Assembly (NCBI GenBank): GCA_001820485.1 | Contig: MHPU01000039.1 | Coordinates: forward strand, 49,845-113,844 | From: Candidatus Staskawiczbacteria bacterium RIFOXYD1_FULL_32_13 | GTDB taxonomy: Bacteria > Patescibacteriota > Minisyncoccia > Minisyncoccales > Staskawiczbacteraceae | Reading direction: 5' to 3' | Length of the DNA stretch: 64,000 nt | Shown here: piece by piece, positions 15,365 through 24,288 of the stretch | How positions within the stretch are numbered: the stretch's first letter is position 1 | Layout of the letters: each line of letters begins with the position of its first letter | Translations under genes and position numbers: made by a program | The notes under the pieces: generated by a model | The model's input: the letters and a program-made list of their open reading frames with translations, nothing else | What the model was told of the DNA's origin: nothing | The model's database searches: none

Positions 15365-15741
15365 AAATAATAATTAAAACGAAGAATTTGGAATTGACGC
15401 CATCATTGGAAAATTATATTAATGAGAAAATTGGTAGTTTAGAAAAATTTATAAAAAATTTGCAAAAAGAGGAAGAGGGGAAAACATTGTCAGAAATCTT
15501 TGTAGAAGTAGAGAAAGAGTCAAAGCATCATAGGCATGGCGATATTTTTAGAGCAACAGCACAAGTTATTCTTCCAGGTAAAAGTTTGATAGCTGAAGCT
15601 AAAGGAGAAGATTTGCTCTTAGTAATTGTAGAAGTAAAAGACGAACTTCAGCAGGAAATTAAAAAATATAAACTAAAAAAAATGGATGCGAAAATAAAAG
15701 GTGGTAGGAAAGCAAAGGATCAATTAAAATCAGAAACATAA
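15361..15741 (+). CDS. hpf: Ribosome hibernation factor HPF/RaiA (short form)
   Basis: 126 aa. The S30AE domain reads MKIIIKTKNLELTPSLENYI, EIFVEVEKESKHHRHGDIFR and AEAKGEDLLLVIVEVKDELQ, followed by a basic tail. The C-terminal dimerisation domain of long HPF is missing, so it is the short form. It binds the 30S decoding region in idle ribosomes. Confidence 0.9.
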   Translation: MKIIIKTKNLELTPSLENYINEKIGSLEKFIKNLQKEEEGKTLSEIFVEVEKESKHHRHGDIFRATAQVILPGKSLIAEAKGEDLLLVIVEVKDELQQEIKKYKLKKMDAKIKGGRKAKDQLKSET

Positions 15742-15745
15742 AACA

Positions 15746-18211
15746 ATGTCAATTTTAACAAAAATTTTTGGTGATCCAAATGAAAAGTATATAAAGAGTT
15801 TACAGCCAATTGTAGAAAAAATAAATTCTTTTGAAATAGAATTTTCAAAACTTTCATTACAAGAAATTAAAGAAAAAACCTTTCGACTTCGCTCAGGGCT
15901 AGCAAGTGGGAAAACTTTAGACGATATTCTCCCAGAGGCTTTTGCTTTGGTTAGAGAAGCAGGAAAAAGAACTTTAAATCAAAGGCATTTTGATAGTCAA
16001 TTAATTGGAGGAATTGTTTTACATCAAGGTAAAATTGCAGAAATGAGAACCGGAGAAGGTAAAACTTTGTCTGCTACTTTGCCAGCTTATTTAAATGCAC
16101 TTTTAGGTAAAGGAGTTCATATTGTTACAGTTAACGAATATTTAGCAAAAAGAGATATGATTTGGATGGGACAGATTTATAATGCATTAGGATTAACTGC
16201 AGGATGCATTACAAATTCAGGAGGTTTTATTTATGATGAAAACTATAAAAATGAAAACGAAAAAGATGCAAAGAGAGATATAGTGGGAGGATTTTTAGTG
16301 GTGGAAGATTTTTTAAAACCAGTTTCAAAAAAAGAAGCTTATAGTGCTGATATAACATATGGAACTAATAATGAATTTGGTTTTGATTATTTAAGAGATA
16401 ATATGGTTTTTGATTTAGAACAAAAGGCACAAAGAGATTTTAATTTTGCAATTGTGGACGAAGTAGATTCAATTTTAATTGACGAAGCAAGAGTTCCTTT
16501 AATAATTTCTGGAGAAGCTGAGCCTGCAACTGAAAAATATTCATTATTTGCAAAAATTGTATCAAGTTTGGAAAAAGAAACAGATTATGTTTTAGATGAA
16601 AAATTAAAAACAGTCACTTTTACAGAAGAAGGTCAAAATAAAGTGGTAAATAAGTTGGGCCAAGATCCTTGGCAAGATAATGACATTACAGCTACTCATC
16701 AATTGGAATCAGCTTTAAGAGCTAAGGCTTTGTTTATTAAAGATAGAGATTATGTTGCACAAAATGGCGAGATTTTAATTATTGATGAATTTACAGGAAG
16801 AATTTTGCCTGGTAGAAGATGGTCAGCTGGTTTGCATCAAGCAGTTGAAGCTAAGGAAGGAGTAAGAGTGCAACCCGAGTCTGTAACTTATGCCACAATA
16901 ACTTTTCAAAATTATTTTCGCCTTTATAAAAAATTATCTGGAATGACAGGAACTGCTTTTACTTCAGCTGAAGAATTTGATAAAGTTTATAAATTAGAAG
17001 TAGCAATTGTGCCAACAAATAAAACTATTGTTAGAAAAGATTTGCCAGATAAAATTTTTAAATCTGAAGCTGGAAAATTTAAGGCAGTTGTAAGGGAAAT
17101 AAAAGAATTAAATCAAAGGGGCCAACCAATTTTAGTTGGAACAAGATCTGTAGAAAGAAATGAATATCTTGGAAGATTACTTGAAATGGAAGGAATTAAG
17201 CACGAAATTTTAAATGCCAAAAATCATCAAAGAGAAGGAGAAATAATTGCTCAAGCTGGCAGAAAAGGAGCTGTAACAATTGCTACAAATATGGCAGGTC
17301 GAGGGGTTGACATCATACTTGGTGGCAACCCCGTAGACCCTGAGCATAGTCGAAGGGTCCGTGAATTGGGAGGTTTACACGTTATGGGTACAGAAAGACA
17401 CGAAGCTCGCAGAATTGATAATCAATTAAGGGGCAGGTCTGGTAGACAGGGAGATCCAGGAACTACTCAATTTTTTGTTTCTTTAGAAGATGATTTAATG
17501 CGTATTTTTGGAGGAGATAGAATAAAGAATTTAATGACCACTTTCAATGTAGCCGAAGACGAACCAATTTCAGCTGGGATTTTGTCCGGTGCTTTAGAGT
17601 CAGCTCAAAGTAAAATAGAAGGTTTTAATTTTGATTCTCGCCATCATTTGCTTGAATATGATGATGTAATGAATAAGCATAGAGAAATAATATATAAAAA
17701 AAGAAATGAATTTTTAGAAAAATCAGTATTGGAAGGCCCGTCCTTGCAACAATATGTTCTAGAGCTTGTAAAAAAAGCTGGGCACACAGAACAAGAATAT
17801 TTAAATAAAGAAAAAGAATTAGGTGAGCAAAATATGAGGAATGTAGAGAAATTTGTGTGTTTAAAAGTTTTAGATACTTTATGGCAAGATCATTTAAGCA
17901 ATATGGAACATATGAGAGATTCTGTAAGACTTAGAGCTTATGGTGGAAAAGATCCTTTAGTTGAGTATAAAAATGAGGGACACCGAATGTTTGGCGAACT
18001 ATTAAAAGAAATGGATTTTGAAATAGCACAAGATATTATGAGTGCTGGTTTAACGAAGCCATCTCAACAGATTAATACAGATTTGAAAACAGATTTACAC
18101 AGATCACAGACTGGCGGAAAACAAATCGGGCGGAACGATCCATGTCCGTGCGGAAGCGGAAAGAAATGGAAAAATTGCGGATTAATTAATGCCCCGGAGC
18201 ACAAAAAATAA
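15746..18211 (+). CDS. secA: Preprotein translocase ATPase SecA
   Basis: 821 aa. Walker A is AEMRTGEGKTLSATLPAYL; the DEAD motif is AIVDEVDSILIDEARVPL; GMTGTAFTSAEEF, GTRSVERNEYL, MAGRGVDIILGG and GTERHEARRIDNQLRGRSGR follow in order. A C-terminal SEC-C zinc motif (DPCPCGSGKKWKNCG) is intact. It drives Sec secretion at the membrane. Two short segments, TFRLRSGL and NPVDPEHSRRVREL, coincide with repeat units CCTTTCGACTTCGCTCAGGG and its inverse, so repeats appear to have entered surface loops in phase. Confidence 0.97.
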   Translation: MSILTKIFGDPNEKYIKSLQPIVEKINSFEIEFSKLSLQEIKEKTFRLRSGLASGKTLDDILPEAFALVREAGKRTLNQRHFDSQLIGGIVLHQGKIAEMRTGEGKTLSATLPAYLNALLGKGVHIVTVNEYLAKRDMIWMGQIYNALGLTAGCITNSGGFIYDENYKNENEKDAKRDIVGGFLVVEDFLKPVSKKEAYSADITYGTNNEFGFDYLRDNMVFDLEQKAQRDFNFAIVDEVDSILIDEARVPLIISGEAEPATEKYSLFAKIVSSLEKETDYVLDEKLKTVTFTEEGQNKVVNKLGQDPWQDNDITATHQLESALRAKALFIKDRDYVAQNGEILIIDEFTGRILPGRRWSAGLHQAVEAKEGVRVQPESVTYATITFQNYFRLYKKLSGMTGTAFTSAEEFDKVYKLEVAIVPTNKTIVRKDLPDKIFKSEAGKFKAVVREIKELNQRGQPILVGTRSVERNEYLGRLLEMEGIKHEILNAKNHQREGEIIAQAGRKGAVTIATNMAGRGVDIILGGNPVDPEHSRRVRELGGLHVMGTERHEARRIDNQLRGRSGRQGDPGTTQFFVSLEDDLMRIFGGDRIKNLMTTFNVAEDEPISAGILSGALESAQSKIEGFNFDSRHHLLEYDDVMNKHREIIYKKRNEFLEKSVLEGPSLQQYVLELVKKAGHTEQEYLNKEKELGEQNMRNVEKFVCLKVLDTLWQDHLSNMEHMRDSVRLRAYGGKDPLVEYKNEGHRMFGELLKEMDFEIAQDIMSAGLTKPSQQINTDLKTDLHRSQTGGKQIGRNDPCPCGSGKKWKNCGLINAPEHKK
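15879..15902. repeat. In-frame GCTCAGGG repeat inside secA
   Basis: CCTTTCGACTTCGCTCAGGG matches the CCTTCGAC..GCTCAGGGCAAGCC repeat family seen at 31781 and 55041. It is read in phase as TFRLRSG in an N-terminal loop of SecA. Confidence 0.6.
17338..17357. repeat. In-frame inverted GCTCAGGG repeat inside secA
   Basis: CCCTGAGCATAGTCGAAGGG is the inverse orientation of the same repeat family. It falls in the variable loop between IILGGNP and the LGGLHVMGTERHE motif. Confidence 0.6.
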
Positions 18212-18220
18212 CTTTTTTGT

Positions 18221-18261
18221 AAAAGAAAACCCGGGCCTCGACGAATCAAGGCGCACGGGTT
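18221..18261 (-). terminator. Terminator of cassette gene 2 (minus)
   Basis: On the minus strand AACCCG ... CCTTGATTCGTCGAGG ... CGGGTT folds into a long hairpin followed by TTTCTTTT. It can also stop the converging secA transcript. Confidence 0.7.
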
Positions 18262-18287
18262 GAGTACTCGCGATGAGGTTGGTTTTC

Positions 18288-18695
18288 TCAGCACAGAACC
18301 AAAACATCGCCGGCTGAGAATCCAAAATCATCCATGTAGAATTGCCAGTCCTCGGGACCTTCGCCGACCATGGGCTTGGCCCATATTAGCGTGGGGACGC
18401 AATTGTCTCCGTCGGTGTAGTACCAGTGTTCCGGAAACACCAAAGTCTTTCCTCGTAGTTCCGTGGGGATCCTGTCTTTCTGTGTTAGCATGCTTCGGGC
18501 ATGGCTAGCGCCAGTGCGTTTTCCCAGCTTACCGACGATTCCCACCACTTCCTGACTTTTCCCACTCTGTTCGATGGGGAAGAAATTGGGTCGGAATTCC
18601 TGACCCAACTCGGCCGGCACCTCTCCTTGGCAAACCCAGTCATCCCTGCGCGGTTCCCACAAATCAGTCATTCGGAAAACCACATTGGTTTCCAT
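18288..18695 (-). CDS. GC-richer cassette gene 2, hypothetical (135 aa)
   Basis: On the minus strand AAGGAG lies 6 bases before ATG 18695, a strong SD. The product is acidic and tryptophan-rich (TDLWEPRRDDWVCQGEVP, VFPEHWYYTDGDNCVPTLIW, EDWQFYMDDFGF) with a basic centre. No known domain. Composition is clearly GC-richer than in secA and dinB on either side. It has its own promoter and terminator, so it is a self-contained insertion. Two plus-strand ORFs across the same bases lack these signals and are shadows. Confidence 0.65.
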   Translation of the reverse strand: METNVVFRMTDLWEPRRDDWVCQGEVPAELGQEFRPNFFPIEQSGKSQEVVGIVGKLGKRTGASHARSMLTQKDRIPTELRGKTLVFPEHWYYTDGDNCVPTLIWAKPMVGEGPEDWQFYMDDFGFSAGDVLVLC

Positions 18696-18749
18696 TTCGT
18701 TCTCCTTGCAATAGGGGGGGTAAAAACTTTAGCACAATTCTATAGTTTT

Positions 18750-18777
18750 ATTATATCATATTATATAATCTTGTCAA
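18750..18777 (-). promoter_or_regulatory. Promoter of cassette gene 2 (minus)
   Basis: Read on the minus strand: TTGACA (18777-18772), 16-base spacer, TATAAT (18755-18750). It ends at the base before the dinB GTG start, so cassette and dinB share this 30-bp control region. Confidence 0.8.
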
Positions 18778-20004
18778 GTGAAAAATGAAGAAATTTCAAA
18801 ATCTAACACAAACAGAATAATAGCACATTTGGATATGGATGCATTTTTTGCGAGTATAGAAGAAGCAGATAGCCCAATTTTTAAAGGAAAACCAATTGCA
18901 GTGGGATCTGAGGCGCTAAATGGTAATGGAAGGGGGGTTGTTTCTACTGCAAATTATAAAGCTCGCGAATATGGTATTCATTCTGCTTTGCCCATTTCAC
19001 AGGCATGGCAACTCTCACAAAAAGCCAAAAAAGAAGGCAAGGATGAAGTGATTTTTTTACCAGTAGATATGGAAAGATATGAGCAAGTATCTTGTGGAAT
19101 TTATGATATAATAAAAAAATACGCTAATGTTGTGGAACCAGCTAGCATTGATGAATTTTATTTCGATTTAACACCCAGTTTGTCATTGCGAGGAGCGACC
19201 GAAGGGAGCGACGCGGCAATCCAGAGTAGTAGCACGAATTCTAGATTGCTACGTCGTCCTGCAAAGGCGGGACTCCTCGCAATGACAGGTGAGGACGATG
19301 AGTGGAAACAAGCAGAGAAAATTTGTTTGAAAATAAAAAAAGAAATAAAAGAAAAATTTAAAATTACTTGTTCTGTGGGCCTTGCTCCTAATAAATTAAT
19401 TTCTAAAATTGCTGCTGGCAAGAAAAAGCCAGATGGATTTGTTATTGTGCGACAGGAAGAGGTAGAAGTTTTTCTAGAACCATTGTCAGTGCGTGAATTG
19501 CCGGGAGTAGGCCCTAAGACAGGGGAAGTTTTAAGAAAAAATGGCGTAGAAAAAATAAAAGATTTAAAAAAGTTTTCGTACGAGGATTTATATGATATAC
19601 TTGGAAAATATGGATTAGATTTGTATTATAAAGCTAAAGGAATTGATGACTCAGAACTTATTGAAAGTAGGGAGGTAAAATCTATTGGAGAACAAACAAC
19701 TTTTGATAAGGACACTCAAGATGCAGTTTATATTGGAGATATTTTTGAAAAACTGTGTTCTGATGTATTTTTAAGATTTAAAGAATCAGGATTTAAAAGT
19801 TTTAAAACAATTGCAATTACTGTAAGATTTAAAGGATTTGAAACAAAAACTACAGCCAAGACTTTAAAAGAATCAATTAGTAGCGAGAAAATATTTAAAT
19901 TAGAAGCTTTAAAACTTTTATTACCATATTTAGATAGCAGGAAAAATCCAAATAATAAATTAATTAGATTAATTGGCGTTAGTATAAAAAATTTTAATAA
20001 TTAA
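18778..20004 (+). CDS. dinB: DNA polymerase IV (Y-family) with in-frame repeat insertion
   Basis: 408 aa, GTG start. HLDMDAFFASIE, PIAVGS, VVSTANYKAREYGI, PASIDEFYFDLT (catalytic acidic residues present), SVGLAPNKLISKIAAGKKKP, the helix-hairpin-helix LPGVGPKTGEVL and a little-finger domain are all recognisable. It does translesion synthesis. About 35 residues (SLRGATEGSDAAIQ ... AGLLAMTG) right after the SIDE motif are encoded by a 106-bp dispersed palindrome and have no counterpart in the family. A plus-strand TATAAT at 18764-18769 would place the transcript start at or next to the GTG, a leaderless message. Confidence 0.93.
   Translation: MKNEEISKSNTNRIIAHLDMDAFFASIEEADSPIFKGKPIAVGSEALNGNGRGVVSTANYKAREYGIHSALPISQAWQLSQKAKKEGKDEVIFLPVDMERYEQVSCGIYDIIKKYANVVEPASIDEFYFDLTPSLSLRGATEGSDAAIQSSSTNSRLLRRPAKAGLLAMTGEDDEWKQAEKICLKIKKEIKEKFKITCSVGLAPNKLISKIAAGKKKPDGFVIVRQEEVEVFLEPLSVRELPGVGPKTGEVLRKNGVEKIKDLKKFSYEDLYDILGKYGLDLYYKAKGIDDSELIESREVKSIGEQTTFDKDTQDAVYIGDIFEKLCSDVFLRFKESGFKSFKTIAITVRFKGFETKTTAKTLKESISSEKIFKLEALKLLLPYLDSRKNPNNKLIRLIGVSIKNFNN
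19182..19287. repeat. 106-bp dispersed palindromic repeat inside dinB
   Basis: GTCATTGCGAGGAG (19182-19195) and its inverse CTCCTCGCAATGAC end the unit, with internal GCAATCCAGA and TCTAGATTGC arms. The unit is read through in phase without a stop. Confidence 0.85.
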
Positions 20005-20010
20005 AAACTT

Positions 20011-20892
20011 ATGAACAAAATTTTTTTAGGGATTTTATCAATAATTTTAATTGTTCTAGTTTTTGGAGCTGGAATTTATTTTAATAATGAAATTTATTCT
20101 TTTTTTGGTGGAATAAATAAAAATATTGAAGATTTTAAGAAAACCGAAATAGGAAATTTAATAAATCAAGTTGGCAATGAAGTTTTAAATCCCTCTCCTT
20201 TAAAAGTTAACAATCCATTCAAAAATGTTGTTTTAACAAGTGAAAAAGTATTTTTGGAAACAAATATTCAAAGAAACATTAATGGATTTTTGCCACTTTC
20301 AAGAAATGCTGTTTTAGATAAATCAGCATTAGCCAAAGCCAATGATATGTTTAAAAATCAGTATTTTGAACACAATTCACCTTCGGGAGTGAGTCCTGCT
20401 GAATTAGTTAAAAGTTTTGGATATAATTATATAGTTACTGGAGAGAATTTGATTTTAGGGAATTTTGATTCCGAATATAAATTGGTTGAGGCTTGGATGA
20501 ATAGCCCTGGGCATAGGGCAAATATTTTAAATAAAAGATATACAGAAGTGGGCATTGCAGTTGTAAAAGGAACTTATAATGGGCAAACAACTTGGATTGG
20601 GGTTCAAGAGTTTGGCTTGCCTTTGTCTGCGTGCACAAAACCAGATATTGATTTAAAAAATCAAATTGATATATTAAAAGTAAAAATAGATAATTTATCA
20701 TTGCAAATTGAACAAAAAAAACAAGAAATTGATAGCATAAGCTCAAACGCCAAAAAATTTAATATGTTAGCTAAAGAGTATAATGATTTGATTAGAGAGT
20801 ATGAAAATTTAGCTAATCAAATAAAAATTTTAATTACAAAATATAATAATGAGGTTTCAATATTTAATAATTGTGTTGCTGGTAGTAATTAA
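20011..20892 (+). CDS. Secreted CAP-domain protein
   Basis: 293 aa. An N-terminal signal/anchor (IFLGILSIILIVLVFGAGIYF) is followed by a CAP (SCP/PR-1) domain: LDKSALAKANDMF, YFEHNSPSGVSPAELVKSF, TGENLILGNF, VEAWMNSPGHRANILN and TEVGIAVVKG. The C-terminal ~90 residues form a coiled coil (IDILKVKIDNLSLQIEQKKQ). Bacterial CAP proteins are extracytoplasmic; their activities vary. Spacing to dinB is 6 bases. Confidence 0.88.
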   Translation: MNKIFLGILSIILIVLVFGAGIYFNNEIYSFFGGINKNIEDFKKTEIGNLINQVGNEVLNPSPLKVNNPFKNVVLTSEKVFLETNIQRNINGFLPLSRNAVLDKSALAKANDMFKNQYFEHNSPSGVSPAELVKSFGYNYIVTGENLILGNFDSEYKLVEAWMNSPGHRANILNKRYTEVGIAVVKGTYNGQTTWIGVQEFGLPLSACTKPDIDLKNQIDILKVKIDNLSLQIEQKKQEIDSISSNAKKFNMLAKEYNDLIREYENLANQIKILITKYNNEVSIFNNCVAGSN

Positions 20893-20898
20893 TAATTT

Positions 20899-21678
20899 AT
20901 GAAAATTTTTGCAGTTAAAACAAGGGCTATGTTACCACCAAAAGATGATTTGTTCTCCTTGATTAGGAGTAGTTTTCTATACAATAAAATAAAATTGAAA
21001 GAAAAATCAATAATTGTAATTACTTCAAAAATTGTTACTATTGCTCAAGGCAGATGTGTAAAAATAAATACAGATTTGAATAAAGAACATCAAAGAAAGG
21101 AGAAAGATAAATTGATAAAACAGGAAGCAGATTTTTTCATTGATCGTAAACACGTTCCGCATCAGTTAGTAACTTTAACAATCAAAAATAATATTTTAAT
21201 TCCAACTTCTGGTATTGATGAAAGTAATGCAAATGGATATTATATTTTATGGCCTAAAAAACCATTTTTGGAAGCTAAAAAAATTCATGCATTTATAAAA
21301 AAAGAATTTGGTGTAAAAAAAGTTGGTATAATAATTTCTGATAGCCATACAACTCCCTTAAGAGCTGGAATTTCTGGAATTTCAATTGCTTATTTTGGCT
21401 TTTATCCATTAAGAGATTACAGAGGTAAAAAAGATATATTTGCAAGAGAGCTTAAAATGTCACAAACAAATATTGTAGATTCTTTAGCTGATATTGCAGT
21501 TTTTGCAATGGGTGAGGGAAATGAGCAAACTCCAATTGCAATTATTGAGGATGCCTTGGGAATTAAGTTTGGTTTTGATAGTGTAAAAAATGATCCTTTA
21601 ATAATTGATAAAAAACAAGACATTTATTGGCCATTAGTAAATGGTGCAAAATGGAGTAAAGGTAAAAATAAAAAGTAG
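20899..21678 (+). CDS. CofE-like F420-0:glutamate ligase family protein
   Basis: 259 aa. TSGIDESNANGYYILWP and IISDSHTTPLRAGISGISIA match conserved motifs of the coenzyme F420-0:L-glutamate ligase (CofE) family, and MGEGNEQTPIAII lies where that family has its GEG motif. CofE adds glutamate to F420-0 using GTP. No other F420 gene is visible here, so the substrate may differ. It sits in a tight run between the CAP gene and the phosphodiesterase (3 bp). Confidence 0.75.
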   Translation: MKIFAVKTRAMLPPKDDLFSLIRSSFLYNKIKLKEKSIIVITSKIVTIAQGRCVKINTDLNKEHQRKEKDKLIKQEADFFIDRKHVPHQLVTLTIKNNILIPTSGIDESNANGYYILWPKKPFLEAKKIHAFIKKEFGVKKVGIIISDSHTTPLRAGISGISIAYFGFYPLRDYRGKKDIFARELKMSQTNIVDSLADIAVFAMGEGNEQTPIAIIEDALGIKFGFDSVKNDPLIIDKKQDIYWPLVNGAKWSKGKNKK

Positions 21679-21681
21679 AAT

Positions 21682-22218
21682 ATGAAATTTGCAATTGTTT
21701 CAGATAGTCATAATAATGTAAAAAATTTTAAAAAAATTATTGTATTTTTGAATAAAGAAAATATTAAGTTGATTTTGCATTGTGGAGATATTGGAAGTCC
21801 AGAATTTTTAGAAGAATCATTACAAGATTTTGATGGAAAGTTTTTTGGAGTTTTAGGAAATATGGATAGAGATTATAGAATATTAGTGGTTGATTATAAT
21901 AAAATTAAAAATGTGAAGATTGAAGAAAGAGTTTTGGAAATTCCAATTGATAAAAAAATGACAGCTATTACACATTATCCAGAAACTGCACGAAGTTTGG
22001 CTGAGTCTGGTAAATATAATTTAGTTTTTTATGGACACACACATAAGCCTTGGCTTGACTCGCTGAAGCTCGCAAGCGAAAGCGGTGAAGAGAAAAAGTG
22101 TTTGCTTGTTAATCCTGGAGAAACTGCTGGACAAATATTTAAACCTTGTTTTGCAATTTATGATACAGAAAAAGATTTTCTTGAACTTAAAATTTTAGAA
22201 AGATTAGAACAACGCTAA
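21682..22218 (+). CDS. YfcE/MJ0936-type metallophosphoesterase
   Basis: 178 aa. The five metal-ligand blocks are visible: VSDSHNN, HCGDIGS, GNMDRD, ITHYPE (where many have THG) and YGHTHKP. Family members hydrolyse phosphodiesters with Mn2+. A GC-richer stretch reading LDSLKLASESGEEKK follows the GHTHKP block and looks like another in-frame repeat insertion. Confidence 0.88.
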   Translation: MKFAIVSDSHNNVKNFKKIIVFLNKENIKLILHCGDIGSPEFLEESLQDFDGKFFGVLGNMDRDYRILVVDYNKIKNVKIEERVLEIPIDKKMTAITHYPETARSLAESGKYNLVFYGHTHKPWLDSLKLASESGEEKKCLLVNPGETAGQIFKPCFAIYDTEKDFLELKILERLEQR

Positions 22219-22307
22219 GTTGTCTAGAAAGGTTGACTATTTATAGAAAAAGAGTAAAATATAACTATTATAAAAAATGAATAATAAAAATTAAAATTCA
22301 AACTTAC

Positions 22308-23729
22308 ATGAAATCTAAATATTATATTCTTATAGCTATTATTGTGTTAGCTTTTTTAGTTGGAAATTTTGCAAACCCAATTTACTTTAATAAATCTGTT
22401 GATTTTTTAAATTCTAAATTTTCTTGGACACTGCCACATTTTTGGAACAAACCATTTACTTTAGGTCTTGATTTGCAAGGTGGTGTAAATTTAGTTTATC
22501 AGGCAGATTTAAGCCAAACAATTGATAAGGATGGGGCTATGGCAGGTTTGAGAGATGTAATTGAAAGAAGAGTTAATATGTTTGGAGTATCTGAGCCTGT
22601 TGTGCAAATTCAGGGCGAGGATAGGCTTTTGGTAGAGCTTCCTGGAGTGAAAAATGTACAAGAAGCAATACAAATGATTGGAGAAACTCCATATTTAGAG
22701 TTTTTGGAGCAGAGAGAAGAAAAAGATTCTCAAATAATTTTAGATAAAATGAAAGAAATTCAAACAGCACAGGAGAAAGGAGAAGATATTTCAAAAATTA
22801 TAGATTGGCAAATAGCGTTGCAAAGTCCTTATTTTAAGCCAACAGAATTAACTGGAAAATATTTAAAATCTGCTAATGTTATTTTCAATCAAACAACATT
22901 TAAACCTGAAATTGAACTTCAATTTAATGATGATGGAGCTAAGTTGTTTGAAACTATTACAGAAAGAAATGCAAATAAACCTTTGGCAATATTTTTAGAT
23001 GGAGCTTCGATTATAGATACATCGGGAGATAATAAAATTGATGGAAATGATTTATACGCTCCAATTGTTCAAGGTAAAATTTCTGGCGGGCGAGCTGTAA
23101 TTACAGGAAATATGTCAACACAAACTGCAAATGATATTAAGAGACGATTAAATTCAGGAGCTTTGCCAGTTAAAATTGGTGCGCCAATTTCTCAAGAAAC
23201 AGTAGGACCTACTTTAGGATCTGTTTCTTTGCAAAAGTCTTTATGGGCAGGAGTTTGGGGTCTTTTAGCTGTAGCTTTGTTTATGATTGTATTTTATAGA
23301 TTGCCAGGACTTTTGGCTTCTATTGCTTTGGTAATTTATGTTGCAATTGTTTTATCTATATTTAAATTAGTGCCTGTAACTTTAACTTTAGCTGGAATTG
23401 GTGGATTTATTTTGTCTATTGGAATGGCAGTTGATGCTAATATTTTGATTTTTGCTAGAATGAAGGAAGAAATAAATAATGGTAAAAGCTTAGGACTTGC
23501 AATTGATGAAGGTTTTAAAAGAGCCTGGCCATCAATTAGAGATAGTAACTTAAATTCTTTGATCGTTTGTGCAATTTTATTTTTATTTGCAACCTCGTTT
23601 ATTAAGGGATTTGCTTTGACTTTGAGCATTGGTATTTTAGTAAGTTTATTTTCAGCAATATTCATCACTAGAATTTTACTACAAATATTTATTGGAAATT
23701 GGGCAGAAAAAGTCAAGTGGCTTTTGTAA
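22308..23729 (+). CDS. secD: Protein translocase subunit SecD
   Basis: 473 aa. N-terminal membrane span, then FTLGLDLQGGVNLVYQ (SecD signature), the P1 domain with VIERRVNMFGVSEPVVQIQG, and a C-terminal six-span region with GPTLGSVSLQKSL and IGMAVDANILIFARMKEE. SecD uses the proton gradient to help pull proteins through SecYEG on the outer side. Its partner secF lies 580 bases downstream, split off by a repeat and cassette gene 3. Confidence 0.96.
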   Translation: MKSKYYILIAIIVLAFLVGNFANPIYFNKSVDFLNSKFSWTLPHFWNKPFTLGLDLQGGVNLVYQADLSQTIDKDGAMAGLRDVIERRVNMFGVSEPVVQIQGEDRLLVELPGVKNVQEAIQMIGETPYLEFLEQREEKDSQIILDKMKEIQTAQEKGEDISKIIDWQIALQSPYFKPTELTGKYLKSANVIFNQTTFKPEIELQFNDDGAKLFETITERNANKPLAIFLDGASIIDTSGDNKIDGNDLYAPIVQGKISGGRAVITGNMSTQTANDIKRRLNSGALPVKIGAPISQETVGPTLGSVSLQKSLWAGVWGLLAVALFMIVFYRLPGLLASIALVIYVAIVLSIFKLVPVTLTLAGIGGFILSIGMAVDANILIFARMKEEINNGKSLGLAIDEGFKRAWPSIRDSNLNSLIVCAILFLFATSFIKGFALTLSIGILVSLFSAIFITRILLQIFIGNWAEKVKWLL

Positions 23730-23760
23730 AATAATTTTGTAATTTGAAAAGTCTCTTTCT

Positions 23761-23841
23761 GTCATTGCGAGGAGCCCGCAGGCGACGTGGCAATTTAGAA
23801 GTTTGAGATTGCTTCGGCTATTGCGATAGCCTCGCAATGAC
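23761..23841. repeat. Dispersed palindromic repeat after secD
   Basis: GTCATTGCGAGGAGCCCGCA ... CTCGCAATGAC: ends inverted, with GTGGCAAT and GATTGC arms inside. Same family as the unit in dinB. Confidence 0.85.
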
Positions 23842-23860
23842 GGAAGAGAACTAATTTTGT

Positions 23861-23910
23861 AAAAAAAGAGACGCTGGGTCGTCCGAGAAAAATTCGGATT
23901 ACTCCCAGCG
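23861..23910 (-). terminator. Terminator of cassette gene 3 (minus)
   Basis: On the minus strand CGCTGGG (23910-23904) ... ATCCGAA-TTTTT-CTCGGA ... CCCAGCG (23878-23872), then TCTCTTTTTTT. Confidence 0.85.
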
Positions 23911-23933
23911 CCATGCTGACGAAAAAGCGGTTT

Positions 23934-24221
23934 TCACGCCGGGTATTCGTCAACTGGACGTTGCCACGGTTCTCGCTCATTGCTTTTCGGTCGGCTACGA
24001 TGATCATCGGTTCCCTGTTTTATTGGGTCGCTTTCTTCCTTTTCTTCCGTGGGTTGTTCGCCATCGAACAGCACAAGTGCTTCACGATTTGCCAGATCTA
24101 CGGCGACTATTGAGACCGATCCGCCCCTCTTCAGTGCTTCGTTGAGTCTTCTCACAAAGCATTCACTCGAGCGACCAGTTTCCACTTCGCGAACTGTTGG
24201 TTCTATGAGTTCCACATACAT
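23934..24221 (-). CDS. GC-richer cassette gene 3, hypothetical (95 aa)
   Basis: ATG 24221 is chosen because AAGGAG sits exactly 6 bases upstream of it on the minus strand; upstream ATGs give poor spacing. The N-terminal half (MYVELIEPTVREVETG, RRLNEALKRGGSVSIVAVDL) looks folded, the C-terminal half is charged and probably disordered (EQPTEEKEESDPIKQG). Own promoter and terminator. Base composition is far GC-richer than in secD and secF on either side. No family recognised. Confidence 0.65.
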   Translation of the reverse strand: MYVELIEPTVREVETGRSSECFVRRLNEALKRGGSVSIVAVDLANREALVLFDGEQPTEEKEESDPIKQGTDDHRSRPKSNEREPWQRPVDEYPA

Positions 24222-24259
24222 AATCATCTCCTTAAAATCAGGGATTCGAAACCATAGAA

Positions 24260-24288
24260 ATAATATCAAAAATAAAATTAATTGTCAA
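24260..24288 (-). promoter_or_regulatory. Promoter of cassette gene 3 (minus)
   Basis: Minus strand TTGACA (24288-24283), 17-base spacer, TATTAT (24265-24260). Confidence 0.75.

Noticed and set aside
18260..18788. Two plus-strand ORFs (82 and 95 aa) over cassette gene 2
   Set aside because: They lack SD and promoter, while the minus gene at 18288-18695 has promoter, SD and terminator.
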